Shown in pieces: positions 21,253 through 32,433 of a stretch of DNA of 64,000 nucleotides. Position 1 is the first letter of the stretch, and every line of letters starts with the position of its first letter. The stretch is from the NCBI GenBank assembly GCA_030068145.1, contig JAPJBO010000523.1:1-64000 (forward strand), read 5' to 3'. The notes under the pieces are model-generated. The model did no database searches. It was not told the DNA's origin and saw only the letters and a program-made list of their open reading frames with translations. The position numbers were made by a program, and so were the translations under genes. Origin of the DNA: Diplonema papillatum (Eukaryota > Euglenozoa > Diplonemea > Diplonemida > Diplonemidae).

Positions 21253-21550
21253 CTGCGTAGTTTGTGCGTATACGTCGATCTTTGAGTGCGTGAGCCCCTC
21301 CAAAGAAAGGTCATCACACTCTGCGTAGTTCGTGCGGGGTTGGTGAAACAGTGAGGGCGGTGGCAAGTTATATAAGCCCTGTAGGACCGTCTAGACACTC
21401 AGTTAGCCACCAGCTGCATGTGGAGTATCAAAATGTAGCCCTACCCCGTGTTGCGTAGTTCCCGCGTAGTTCCTGCGTATAAGTCGATCTTTGAGTGCGT
21501 GAGCCCCTCCGAAGAAAGGTCCATCACACTCGCATAGTTTGTGCGGGTCT
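21253..21550 (+). repeat. Direct repeat, about 90 bp, two copies
   Basis: Copies at 21253-21340 and 21465-21550 share cgatctttgagtgcgtgagc and gaaaggt followed by catcacact. A third, shorter relative leads into R3 at 24843. Confidence 0.7.
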
Positions 21551-21790
21551 TGCGTACTTCGTTACTTCGGTTTTCGGGGGGTCCCAGCTGTGCATGTTTT
21601 TTTCTCGTACTTTTCTTGAATGATAACTGGTTATTTCTTTTCTTACGTTTTCCCTGGTTTACTTTTCCTCTGTCTGACATCCGAGCCATGTCATGTGCTG
21701 TTCTGTTGTTCCCCCCATTTGTTTTTTGTTCCCGCTTTTTTTTTTGCGCATCTAACAGAAAAGAACGAAAATATGAAACTGAAGAAGAAG

Positions 21791-21868
21791 TGTGAAAACG
21801 GAGTTTTGCCAAGAGGCTTTTTCGTGTTATTCTGCAGATGCTTTGAGCTATATTTGTGTCTAGGTTTT
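21791..21868 (+). repeat. Relative of the kinase-intron insertion
   Basis: tgtgaaaacggagttttgcc and atgctttgagcta match 1689-1760. It is followed at 21889 by aaatggtgtac, resembling the direct repeat at 1672. Confidence 0.6.
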
Positions 21869-21996
21869 CGTACGTATGGTTGAGTGCGCAAATGGTGTAC
21901 CCCGAAGCTGGTGAGGCTTCGACGCCGCCCGCGTTATGTAGTTATGCATTGAGTTCCACGTGGCACATTTTTCACGAGGGTTTTTGTTGTTGTCAG

Positions 21997-22483
21997 TAAA
22001 GGGGGGAGTCGAATAATAACAGTTAGGTGACACACGTGTGGTTGTCTGAAAACACTACCACTAATTGATCCTGCTTTGGCTACCCGGAACTTTTATTAGA
22101 GTGAAACTTCGCTTGAGACTCCGGGGTTTTAAAGTCTCCGGGTGACCTTCGTCGTTAAGGGAAGATATTCTTTGTGCTCTGAGTGTCGTAAGAGTGGTGG
22201 TTACACGAGGTAAGAGGATCGGTGGGTACCTTGGTCGTTGGTCAGTGGTGGTTTCGGCCATTGTCCGCATACCTTACTTACGGTAGGCCCTCCTCAGTAT
22301 GGTGCCGCTATTTCGCTTATTAGCGTTATTTGTGGATTAGAAGGTCGGTATTTTAAAGTCTCCGGTTGACCGTAGAGGCTTGGGTATGGCGGGGGGTTGA
22401 GAAAAGTAAAAGAGTGCTTATTGTTCGACAAAACGAATCATAACACAGGTGTTATTATTCGACCCCCCCCCCCCCCCCTTTAC
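21997..22483 (+). mobile_element. M1 MITE interrupted by an R2 element
   Basis: The left part (21997-22092) starts taaaggggggagtcgaataa and reads through cacgtgtggttgtctg to gctacccggaactttta. The right part (22424-22483) holds gttcgacaaaacgaatcata and ends in a C-run plus tttac. Together they reproduce the intact M1 at 35301-35463. The intervening 330 bp is R2. The nested order shows that R2 is mobile and younger than this M1 copy. Confidence 0.8.
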
Positions 22484-23837
22484 AGTGCTTGGGTGCACGC
22501 CTCTGTGAGACCCGGAAGCAAACCCCGAGGGCAGGCCGGTAGGGCCTGCCCTACCTGGGCTTTCGCGTTTTACTTCCGCACAAGATGTTCAAACCATGCA
22601 GTCCAGTCAAAGAGGGACACCAGAAGCATTGCCAAACCAAGAAGGAAGACATAACAATTTTGTCGAGCAGGGTCCTGGGGAGACACGCTTGTGTCGGTCC
22701 TGCGATGTGCACGGGGCCACCCCACTTCCATTTTTTTAGCGGAAAATAAAAGAGGAGCAAAACCCTTTTGGTTTGGATGATAAGCCCCACACACAAAAAG
22801 CTCGCTGGCTCGGGTTTTGCTTCTTCAGAATTAATCAGGGTAGGGCGCTGCCCTGACACACGGCAACACTGCGAGTCACCCTCCACGTAAAACCCGGTAA
22901 GAAACCTGCAAAAACTTGAAACTGATCGCGCCACAAAAGCATGGTCGTCGATGGAATGCGAAAGTTCCGAGCCATCGGGGGAAGAGGCAAACCAGCTGAG
23001 CTGCCTCCCGTTCGCTCGAATCAGGAGGGGGTTGTCAAGCTTGGGTTAGACTCGTCAGCCGCGACTCTGATCAAAGAACCAGCCACAAACCCCGCCGGCA
23101 GTTGAGCGCTGCCATGTTCACCTCTTCTTTCAGCTTTATTTGTGGATTAGAAGGTCGGTGTTTCTTCAAAAGAGCGTTTTATCATCTTGCGCGATGCTTG
23201 GCAGCCGCTGACACTTGCACTTACAGAACGCAATGCTTAGTGCATGCGAATCCATGTGGTTCATGCGGTACTCAAAAGGCAGGCAAATGGACCCCAGGCC
23301 TCGGCAATGAGGCAGCTGTTGACGGAGTTTCTTTTTCGCAAGCCTTTTACCTCTGCCCTCCCTAACTATGTCCGGTGTGCCAAAACCCTACGACAACACT
23401 GAGGGCGAACATCACCGTTCCTAGACGGTTTTGAGTTTTAGAAAGGGGTAAAAGCGGTTGTAGTGATCACAGCCGGTTGGGTAGGCCGTTGCTTGTCTGC
23501 CATTTACACACATTTAAGTCAACCCCGCCTGAAAACGACCTGAGCTCGATTACGCGGCGATAGCTGGATTGCGCTCGACTTTTCGTTGAATACATTCTAC
23601 AATGCTCTACGAAGCTCGTGACGTGATGCAGATTATCGCCACAGATTCTTGCGGTATAAACCAAACACATACGTTCTACAATGCTCGATCGGGCCGGGGG
23701 TGAATTTGCTCCTCATTTCTGGCCGTACTTTGTGTTTTGGTTCCTATTGTGAGTCGCCTTGCGTCGGCGGCTGGCACGTTTGACAACCCAGACTCTTGTC
23801 GTTACTGGTCCAGAGATTCCATGTTTTATCATTCACG
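22484..23837. other. Non-coding stretch
   Basis: I find no exon. A scrap of R2 module a (tttatttgtggattagaagg) is at 23136. The rest looks unique. Confidence 0.4.
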
Positions 23838-24000
23838 GCGAACGCCTGCTTTGGGCACGCTGGTTTGTTCACAGTAACATCGGTGGTCGACCCGTATGCG
23901 TATGGGCACGCGTAAGCGCTTTCATTTCGATGAAGAGATTCCTTGCGAGGCACCATTACCACCGTTCATAGAGCACAGGTCTTGATGCGAGGAGTTTGTC
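23838..24000 (+). repeat. R9 dispersed repeat
   Basis: ggcgaacgcctgctttgggc, ggtggtcgacccgtatgcgt and gttcatagagcacaggtctt recur at 31268-31425. A shorter inverted copy is at about 41803-41865. Confidence 0.8.
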
Positions 24001-24299
24001 TCAGCCCTCTGAATACCAGCAGTACGCTGATGCCCAGCAAACTGGGCCACCTTGCAACCTGAGCTCTGGATCCAACCACGAGCTTTTTAACACCAGCAGC
24101 CAGCAGCACGCTATTGGTGCTGGAATTGCCGCTGGTGCTGGCACCAGACTTGTCCACCAATTGTGTGCATTGACAAATTTAGATATCCTCCATTGCATCT
24201 AGCGTACTAAGTACGTGTCGAGGCTATCTCTCCCCACTGCCTCAGCAGTGTTGCAATTGGGCAATTTGCGTACCTGCTGCCATCCTTAGATTTGGTGGG

Positions 24300-24522
24300 A
24301 AGACCTGGGCTATACTCCATACCCATCATCAAATTCCACACACGCCGACACACCCCCGCAATGGACATTTTGACTCTGGGGACAGAGGGGTCCAGGAACA
24401 TCACATGTTTCGCAAGGTGCCGACATCGCCGCACGAAACGCACTGGGTGGAGGGAGCACCACAGGGGGTCCGTCCTCCGCAGCACTTTCACGCCCCAATG
24501 TTGGCCCGAAACTGAGAAGAAG
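24300..24522 (-). other. Candidate exon of unknown gene
   Basis: On the minus strand a good acceptor (pyrimidine tract ending CTTCTTCTCAG) is followed by two open frames. One contains CETCDVPGPLCPQSQ and looks protein-like. There is no matching donor or family resemblance. It could be a downstream exon of the armadillo gene, an upstream exon of the protease, or noise. Confidence 0.2.
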
Positions 24523-24544
24523 GCAAAAGAGAAATACTCGACGT

Positions 24545-25070
24545 AGCTGTGTTTGTGTGTCATGTCGTGTAGGGGTAGACCCGCTTGACCTCACGTCCGT
24601 TCAACACGTGTTCGGTAGTCACAGCACTTGGGATCTTTGTCTGGTCAGCTTCGTCGAGCGTTTCCTTCCATAAGCTGGCGCTTATGGAAAAAGAAATGCG
24701 TAGTTTTGTTGAAAAAGAGTTAGGATGTTGAGGGGGGAAGGTGAAAAGTCTAGGAAGAAAAAGAAACCGGGAGGGATGAACAAAGACATTCTTTTTCTCT
24801 TCAAAACGGCACCGCAGCAAAACGTGAGCCCTTCCCCATCGGACACGTGCATATAAAGTCGAATTTTGAGTGCGTGGGCGCTCCGGAGAAAAAAGACAGG
24901 CGCTTCGTTTTGTTTGTGCGTGCCGGTTGATCGTGTTCCCACTTGTATTTACCCTGTGGATATTCAGGTAAGGATTTCTGATCAACCACGAAAACGCGCT
25001 GCCTACGTCTTTTTAGCCTGCACAATGGGCAAACCCGCAAGATTGTTGGTACTAAAAAGCCCACCACGCT
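24545..25070 (+). repeat. R4 followed by R3
   Basis: R4 (24545-24700) has gacctcacgtccgttcaaca and ttccttccataagctggcgc. R3 (24843-25070) has gcgtgccggttgatcg, attcaggtaag, gatcaaccacgaaaacgcgc and acccgcaagattgttggtac. Confidence 0.8.
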
Positions 25071-25206
25071 GAGTCCTGACTACTTAGACCGGGTCTCTGG
25101 GCCGCGTCCCCGTTCTGTTCTGCCGGACACGTGTAACTACCGTCGACCTTCGGTGATCGGGTGCCCTCAGGGTGGAACATAAGATCTGGGCCTCTGGGCC
25201 AAGGGC

Positions 25207-25335
25207 CACGCTCATGTAACGCTACTGTACAGTGACATGTCACGCTCGTGTCACGCTACTTTACGGTCGAATTTGGCAGGTAACGCTCGTGTAACGCTAA
25301 TTTACAGTCATATTTGGTATGTCACGCCGAGTGGC
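25207..25335 (+). repeat. Short degenerate tandem repeat, about 30-60 bp
   Basis: cgctcgtgtaacgcta or close variants followed by ttacagt recur three to four times. Confidence 0.5.
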
Positions 25336-26384
25336 GTGGCCCCCGGACCCCTCATTTCGAGCAAACTCATGTACCGTACCGTTCGCCTGGGGGCGAAGCC
25401 CCCCGGACCCCCCCATAGTCGTGAGGCTGGTAAGGCCACAAAAAAAACCCAAAAAACCTCACCGTAGGCGCGGGTCAAGGGCCAAGCAATGTTCCAGGCT
25501 GGGTGCCTTGCTTCCTCGGGCGCAACTAAGCCGGTCCATCCCCTCCTGATAGACTGTGATAGTTTGGGTTAGAATGCAAAGAATCTGTGGCGAGAATCTG
25601 CATTGCCGACGGCACGGCTATCTCTTTGCACGTGATGTGTCATGCTTTCGCCTCTTAAGCTCGTCTTGATCGTCGCGCTCAGGCGCGCGTTTGGTGCCGC
25701 GCTTCCCTTTCGATTGCTCGTCCAGGTGCATCGGACTGTTATAGACAGAAGAATGCAGCTCCAGGCAATTTTATGCAGCTCTAGGGGATAGGGATGACCT
25801 GATAGACCGTGGTGGACCTCGATTCGCTACAAGGCAATCCGATGCAGTTCCACGAGATAGGGATGCACCGGCTTAGCAACGCCCCCCGGTCGCGACAGAA
25901 CGAGACCGGGGGGTAGTGGGCCGGGATGTTGTGTGTTTTGTTGGAGGGAACCTTCTGGAGAGATTCTGCTTTGGAATGAACCTGGGGTTCTCGTGCCGGG
26001 GCGTCGGCGTTCAACAAAAAGGATGCATCGTTTCCGTGTTGACATCGCCAGGGCAGCCATGCAGCGCTTTCTGACCACAAACGATGCACCGGGGTGTTCT
26101 CAACAATGTTTTGTGCATTTGAGGCACCAGATTAGCTACTGCTCTTTTTACGGCTAGCAATTTTCCAAATGGGTGGACGGTGTCCTTTTTCTAGGTTGAG
26201 TGGTACCAGTGCATTACCAACACGAAAGAGAACGCTGGCAGCGTGTTTGGGTGAAGATTAGCAGAACGACATATTCACTCACAAACAGGCTAATCCTCCG
26301 GCGCGTACACCATCAAGTTCCGCTTTTACATCACTCGCCTCTGGAGGGATGAAAATACTCAAGGGACTGCCTTGTGCGTACTTC
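25336..26384. other. Non-coding stretch
   Basis: gggcgaagccccccggaccc and similar GC-rich runs are present at 25340-25420. I recognise no gene or dispersed family. Confidence 0.4.
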
Positions 26385-26560
26385 GAAGGAGGCTAGAGGG
26401 GGAGAAACAACACAACTACAAAGCGGGTCTTTTTTGTTGAACGCTTACGCACGCCACTGGACCCAGATTCACCTGTGTTTCGTGTGGGCTACAGCACATT
26501 TACCTCCTTTGATCTTTTGCAGCTGGCAGCCTCCTCAAGTATTTCCTACAAAGCAGGTAC
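26385..26560 (+). repeat. R6 dispersed repeat
   Basis: ggctagagggggagaaacaa, ttttttgttgaacgcttacg, ttcgtgtgggctacagcaca and tcctacaaagcaggt recur at 50925-51115. Parts recur at 50390-50480 and 53590-53615. Confidence 0.8.
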
Positions 26561-26719
26561 TTATGCAAAATAATTTTGGACCAACTCGTCGCAACCTGGG
26601 GTGCCATCGGAATGTCGATGCGTACCACATGCTGCTCAGTTTTACGAAAACCCCCACCGATGCTTCAGGGGCCCGAAAGGTTCGTATTGACTGCGCGTTC
26701 CCACTTCGGGGACGAAGGG

Positions 26720-27205
26720 CGTAGTTTTAGAGTGAAAGTTCGCTTGAAACTCCGGGGTTTTAAAGTCTCCGGGTGACCTTCGTCGTTATGGGAAGATATC
26801 CTTTGTGCTCTGAGTGTCGTAAGAGTGGTGGTTACACGAGATAAGAGGATCGGTGGGTACCGTAGTTGTTGGTCATTGGTGGTTTCGGCCATTGTCCACA
26901 TACCTTACTTACGGTAGGCCCTCCTCAGTATGGTGCCGCAGTAGGTGAATGTCTGTCTTCTTGGTACCGTCTGACCGTCTCTTTTCGTGAATTTGTGGTG
27001 CTGCTTGTGGTTTGCTCAGGTTGAATATCCGTAACTATATCGTTTTAGGGTGCAGTTCTTGACGGGTTTTTTTTTAGAGTTAAAGTTCGCTTGAAATTCC
27101 GGGGTTTTAGGGTCTCCGTGTGACCGTTCATGAATGGGTTCTCTTAGAGCAAGAAAGCGCTATGTGGTTACGGGTTGTATATTGCGTGCACGCTTTCGTT
27201 ATGGG
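26720..27205 (+). repeat. R2 repeat, one full module b and one variant
   Basis: 26720-26950 is a full module b (gttcgcttgaaactccgggg to ccttacttacggtaggccc). 27070-27205 is the variant gttcgcttgaaattccgggg with ggttctcttagagcaagaaa, as at 47128-47220. Confidence 0.85.
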
Positions 27206-27232
27206 TTATGGCTAGCCATGTCCGGGACTATT

Positions 27233-27332
27233 TGTGACCGACACCAAGTACATTCCTTCGTGGAGTGTAGTCTTGGGCCCCCCACGTTCTACAAGTTGAG
27301 CAGGGGTTGCCTTGTAGCCCGTACCGGTCTGT
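27233..27332 (+). repeat. R8 dispersed repeat
   Basis: gtgaccgacaccaagtacat and gttgagcaggggttgccttg match 16946-17042. Confidence 0.75.
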
Positions 27333-27519
27333 TGTCCGCGTTTATATGCATTTTTTGTTGAACGCTTACGCCCGGCGCTTAAAGCTAGATTTACCTCTGA
27401 TTTACGTTACGTGCAGCACCATTTGGTGGGCTTCCTTCCTCCTCCTCAGGACCATCCTGCAACCATCCTAGAGGCTTGGTAGATTGACTTTTTGCAAAGC
27501 GGGCCCCCACTCTCAAAAA

Positions 27520-27720
27520 AACGACAGGTGCTTCGTTTGCTTGTTGTGTGCTGGTTGATCGTTTTCGTATTGTTTTTACCTTTTTTTTTTTTTTTTTTTC
27601 ATTTCCAGGTATTCTGAATTTTCCTGATCTACCACCAAAACACGCTGTGTGTGCCTACGTCTTTCTAGCCTTCGCAATACGTTGTAGGTCAACCCCGCAA
27701 GGGCTGTTGGTACTGAAAAC
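27520..27720 (+). repeat. R3 dispersed repeat
   Basis: ggtgcttcgtttgcttgttg, a T-run, a diverged aggt core, ccaccaaaacacgctg and cccgcaagggctgttggtac mark a diverged R3 copy. Non-coding DNA follows to 28225. Confidence 0.7.
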
Positions 27721-28225
27721 CTAGGCGCGTCGGTTCAATTTCCACGGCTTCGCTCGTCTGCGCGTAGGGGAATCGGGGGGTCCATGTACAGCTTTCTGGT
27801 CGGTTCGTTCTTTACTCTAGGACTCCTCGTCAGGGGTGGGGACTTAAAAAAAAGGGGGGGGGGGGGAAAAGAAAAGGCGGGGTGAAGTGGGGGGGATTAG
27901 AAAGAGATGAACAACTGAACTGAGCAAAACAAAACTTTTCTTTTCTTTCGAGGGGGGCGGGGAGGGGCGGGTTGCGTGGAAGAAGAAGGACGTATGAATG
28001 CGTAGGTTTGTTGGGAAAATGCTATACGAGCGGATCGATTATCGTGTCGTCTCAAGCGTGACCAGAGTCGTGGTGCACTTTCCTGTGGCACCTTCGGCTC
28101 GCCAGATTGGTGCGTTTAGATTTTCCACGTTGCTGGCGCGTCCACAGTCTCTGAGTAGACTGAGAATGAAGGCCGATACTTTATGGAGTCTCCAGTTGCC
28201 CAAGGAGGCTGGAGGTGGGGGTGGA

Positions 28226-28425
28226 TTGCAAGAACGTGCTTGGAATGGATATGTGCTCAACACCGCACTGGTCCCGTCTGCGCCGTGTTTCGGTCCTTTA
28301 AACCACGGACACAGAAGGCGGACCATCATCAGCGCGGAACCTGAGTGTCTGCAGGCAGGACAGCGGTGTGAGTCTGGTTTGTCAGGCGGCTGTTCGTAGC
28401 TCGTCACAGCCAGGACCACCCTGGA
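28226..28425 (+). repeat. R1 dispersed repeat
   Basis: It runs from gcaagaacgtgcttggaatg to cgtcacagccaggaccaccc, intermediate in length between the short and long R1 copies. Confidence 0.85.
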
Positions 28426-28529
28426 GGTGGGGGTGGAGGGGAAGAAGATGGGGGGGTTGTAGGGTTACTGCGTGCCGGGTGGATTCTCACTCCGTAGCGT
28501 GTCAAACCTCGAGATTGTCCTGGCCTGGT

Positions 28530-29053
28530 AAAAAGTCAAATCACGCCGCACGCACCCCGCCTGGGTGGTGTCCTTCCGTCATTTCCTTTCGTTAGCTACT
28601 CGCCTGGAGAAAACACGTCCCCCTTGCATCCACAACTTTTTGACTTCTCAGTAGGCTAGCGCCGTGGGGGCCAGAAAAGTCGTCGCTCGATCCTGAGCAG
28701 GCACCGTCGACGGCAGTGGACTTCGACGGTCACGCTCTCATTCTTGAGTAATGAAGACATGCTGACATGATACAACGGTCCGAAGGAGAAACTAAACCGA
28801 ACCATTCACTCGTCCTGGAATCCAACTCGCGTGCGAGTGCCTGGTAAATGCGCCAGTTTGTACCGATGGTGATGCACAACATTTCTTCGAGTTTACGCCT
28901 TGGCTTATTGGACAATGCTCTCCAATAAGCCAATCCTTAGGTACCACCGGTCGAATGCTTTCGCAGAAGTTCGTCTTCCTTTGATCTAAGAATCTGTCGC
29001 AGAATTCCCCAGTGTTGAGTCAAATTAAGCCGCATACTCCACGCCTGGTGTCA

Positions 29054-29086
<33 letters not shown>

Positions 29087-29330
29087 GTGCACTCCCCTTG
29101 GACACACAATCTCTGATTTCTCGTTCGGGGAGTGCTGTGGGAGCCAAAATGACTTCCCTCGATCCTCAGACGGCATCGTTTCCAGCAGTGGACTACGACG
29201 GTATCTGATCATCTTGGATCCCCACGCTCTCGTTCTTGAGCAACGAAGACATTCTGGTCGAATGCTTTTCGCAAGAAACTCGTCTTTCTTTGATCTAATA
29301 ATTTCACCAGTGACGTGGAACCGTATTGGC
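28530..29330 (-). rRNA. Two tandem decayed SSU (18S-like) rDNA fragments
   Basis: On the plus strand these read as antisense SSU. Copy 2 (28948-29330) contains gagtcaaattaagccgca, cgtcaattcctttaagtttc and gacggtatctgatcatcttg, and these match the universally conserved central SSU region. Copy 1 (28530-28995) covers the same region, is more diverged, and holds an extra segment of about 175 bp (28768-28945). Both are partial and contain indels, so they are rDNA-derived repeats and not a functional gene. The conserved core is clear; the exact ends are approximate. Confidence 0.75.
28900..28933. repeat. Perfect 13-bp hairpin
   Basis: ttggcttattgga and tccaataagccaa flank an 8-base loop, inside the extra segment of SSU copy 1. 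Confidence 0.75.
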
Positions 29331-29690
29331 CCCGCACGTAGGATGGTGGGTGCGTGGGTTTGATGATCGTTCTACCCTTGCGTAAGGAGGCAGGGGGGCC
29401 CGCCCCAGAGGTCCGACAAAAGGTTCTGACGTTTGTACGGTGGAATCATCAGGAAGTTCGGCTCTGTCGGCTGCCCCAAAACCAAAGCCTGGGCCGGCTT
29501 GTCTCCCGCCCGATGGTCTCCCGGTCGCAAGCATTGCGATTGAAATAGGATGATCATGTCAAAAAAAAACAAGAACAACTTCTTTGCTTACTGATCAATC
29601 CCAAAACACGCTGCTTTCCTCTCGCAATACTCTTAAAGATGGCCTTGTCCAAAGAGTTCGTCAGAGTGCTTTGATAGGACTCTAGTCGTT

Positions 29691-30163
29691 GGTCGAGTCA
29701 TGGGTCGAGTCATGGGTCGAGTCATGGGTCGAGTCATGGGTCGAGTCATGGGTCGAGTCATGGGTCGAGTCATGGGTCGAGTCATGAGTCGAGTCATGGG
29801 TCGAGCCATGGGTCGAGTCATGGGTCGAGTCATGGAGTCATGGGTCGAGTCATGGGTCGAGTCATGGGTCGAGTCATGGGTCGAGTCATGGGTCGAGTCA
29901 TGGGTCGAGTCATGGGTCGAGTCATGGGTCGAGTCATGGGTCGAGTCAAGGGTCGAGTCATGGGTCGAGCCATGGGTCGAGTCATGGGTCGAGTCATGGG
30001 TCGAGTCATGGGTCGAGTCATGGGTCGAGTCATGGGTCGAGTCATGGGTCGAGTCATGGGTCGAGTCATGGGTCGAGTCATGGGTCGAGTCATGGGTCGA
30101 GTCATGGGTCGAGTCATGGGTCGAGTCATGGGTCGAGTCATGGGTCGAGTCATGGGTCGAGTC
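29691..30163. repeat. 12-bp satellite, about 39 units
   Basis: The unit tgggtcgagtca repeats from 29691 to 30163, with a few single-base variants and one unit shortened to 8 bp at about 29834. The array is open in several frames (Met-Gly-Arg-Val on plus, Met-Thr-Arg-Pro on minus). I treat these as artefacts. Confidence 0.97.
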
Positions 30164-30170
30164 CCCTGCC

Positions 30171-31267
30171 TCCTAGTCATGCAAGGAGCTAGCCGACATG
30201 GCTCGTCGAGGATGCATTCAGATCACATCCCGTGCTTGATTTTCATGGTCATCCCAGCGACTGCTTTTGACGGCAGCGCAACACGCCGTCACGACGTCCC
30301 CCTTGTGCTTCCGACCTGCTGCCCTCATCATACTGCCACGAGGCTCTCAGTGGCCTTTACCACCTCCCGTTGCAAGACGGACATGCCACAAATCTAAGCT
30401 TTGCCGAGCACTGAAACCACCGCCGGTTTTCGGGCATCGTCAATTCACACACACTGCAGGTGCGCGGGAGGGATAGGTCAAGGTGGGTGGGGGGGGCTGG
30501 GGTAGAGGCGGGTCTAGTATCTAAGAGGCTTCACATGAGGTCAACCCCGTTGACTTGCCCGTCGTGCCGCTGACTGCTGCAGCTTCTACGTACGAAAGGC
30601 AGCCCGATGAGCTACTCGCTTATGGCACTTCAGAACGCGTCGAGTCTACCTGTGAACGTGATGACTGGAGCGCAGGTGGCCGACTTCAACTGTGTGTGGT
30701 GTGTGTGCTTATTTTTAAGTTCAGAGCTTAAGCGGGTAACGGCTGAATCGAAGTATGTCCACTTGTCACCAGTCGGCTTTGAGTTTCCGACACGCTGCTT
30801 TTGGGTCCTGTGACTCCTCTCCGAAGGGTGGGTGGGGCGGGATCCTTCGGGGGCCGGATAGAGCGTGGGAGGTTGTCAGCTTCTCCATCCGGCACTCGGC
30901 ACTCTTACGGTGTTAGCTGCACGGGGTTTTCGGCCCCGTGCAACAGCTGAGTGTCTTTACACAGGCGGCACATCTCACCCCAGGATGTGTGTGGGTCTGT
31001 GTGCACCCTCGTTCCAGAAGAGCCGGAGCAGTAGTAGAAGGCTGCTTTGGGTACCTCAAAAGCTCTCCCTGCGGACATGGACCTGGAAAGAGCTGAGCCG
31101 TCTGCCAATCTGTTACCCGTTGATATCGTGGAGATCGGGCTTCTCTACTGGTTGCGGTCAGGGGGCGCGTGCAATAACCGGCAAAACTGTTGCAAACAGA
31201 AGCAGCCGCTGCTGCGAGTCATCAGGACCTCAACAGCTTGAGACTCGAAGCTCCTTCATTTCCGTAG
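30171..31267. other. Non-coding stretch with a strong short hairpin
   Basis: gcacgggg and ccccgtgc pair around a 7-base loop at about 30918-30940. An open minus frame at 30905-31108 has no exon signals. No dispersed family is recognised. Confidence 0.35.
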
Positions 31268-31645
31268 CAGGGCGAACGCCTGCTTTGGGCACGCTGGGTT
31301 GTTCACAGTAGCATCGGTGGTCGACCCGTATGCGTATGTGTACGCGTAAGCGCTTTTCATCTCGATGAAGGGATTACTTGCAAGGACCGTTCATAGAGCA
31401 CAGGTCTTGGTGCGAGGGGTTGGTCCCGGTTCTTCATGAGAGCGAGTCTGTCTCTCGTGCATGCTAACGTAGAAACGAGAGGCAATCGCGGAAAAGACCC
31501 AGGGACTAGGCCTGTACTGCGCCCAAGAACTCCGTGTGAAACGCCGTCTCCACGACCGCGATAATCAACCGCCGAAGCACGCTGTCTACGTCTTTTCAGC
31601 CTGCACCATTGAAGGGCAACCCGCAAGATTGTTAGTACTAGAAAG
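31268..31645 (+). repeat. R9 followed by R3 fragment
   Basis: R9 (31268-31425) matches 23838-24000. R3 (31550-31645) has ataatcaaccgccgaagcac, gcctgcaccattgaagggca and acccgcaagattgttagtac. Confidence 0.75.
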
Positions 31646-31765
31646 AACAACACGTCTCGCTCGACCAAAAGCGCTAAAAAGGAGGCAAACGCATACGTAT
31701 CAAATTCACCGGGATCAGCGCTTTGTTTGATGGATTCTTCGCAAGCGTGGACAGAGAGAAGGTCG

Positions 31766-32055
31766 CTACCTGCGGGGTTTGAGAAGGCATTGCACTTTGG
31801 AAGACCGGGCTTGCTTGAGCACCTTCGGTGTGTCTAGGTGGTCGAGTGAGGAGTAGCAGTAGTAGTTGTAGTAGTATGTGTCATCATAATCCGGGAACAA
31901 GTCAGGGAGAAGAACGGAGCAATCTTTACAAACAAACGAGCGACTTAAGGTGGCCGCTTGAGCGCCTATCCGAGCGCACACAGCAGCAGTGACGCGTCGG
32001 CAGTATTTGAACTTCAGGATGAGGCTGCCGTCATGAACGGTCGAGTGAGGACCTA
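31766..32055 (-). other. Candidate exon of unknown gene
   Basis: On the minus strand an acceptor (cttgtctttttttag) leads into an open frame containing HDGSLILKFKYCRRV. It could be the next exon of the armadillo gene, but there is no armadillo similarity and no clear donor. Low confidence. Confidence 0.2.
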
Positions 32056-32156
32056 AAAAAAGACAAGAGGTATTGGACGACAAGCCCTGAGTGTTCGAAG
32101 TTCCGCTTGCTTCAGAAGCAACCGGAACTTGCAGCAAGGTTGGAAGGGGATTTCGT

Positions 32157-32280
32157 TGACCGCACTACCCTGAGCCCAAATCCTGGACGTGGTAGCAGGT
32201 GGCAAATTTGGCAAATGATCATGATCAGAAGGTCCTACTTGGGCTGTTCAGTTTCCTCACACATTGCATGTGGCTAAAAG
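32157..32280 (+). repeat. Duplicated segment, uninterrupted copy
   Basis: ttgaccgcactaccctgagc, aatttggcaaatgatcatga and cctcacacattgcatgtggc match 36584-36662 plus 36964-37012. The second copy is split by about 300 bp. Confidence 0.8.
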
Positions 32281-32433
32281 CTTAAGGGAGGGAGGTCCTG
32301 AAAGGTTCCGTTCGCGGAGCTCTTGTGCAGACACTAGCCATCTGTTCCAACTGTTGTTGTCCATGAAAAGCCCCCCCTGTGTGGCGACAAGGCTTTCTCG
32401 GCAGGAAATAGAAATTTCGCCACACAGCACAGG

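Noticed and set aside
30905-31108. Minus-strand ORF with several Cys
   Set aside because: Short, no acceptor or donor, next to a hairpin; not distinguishable from chance.
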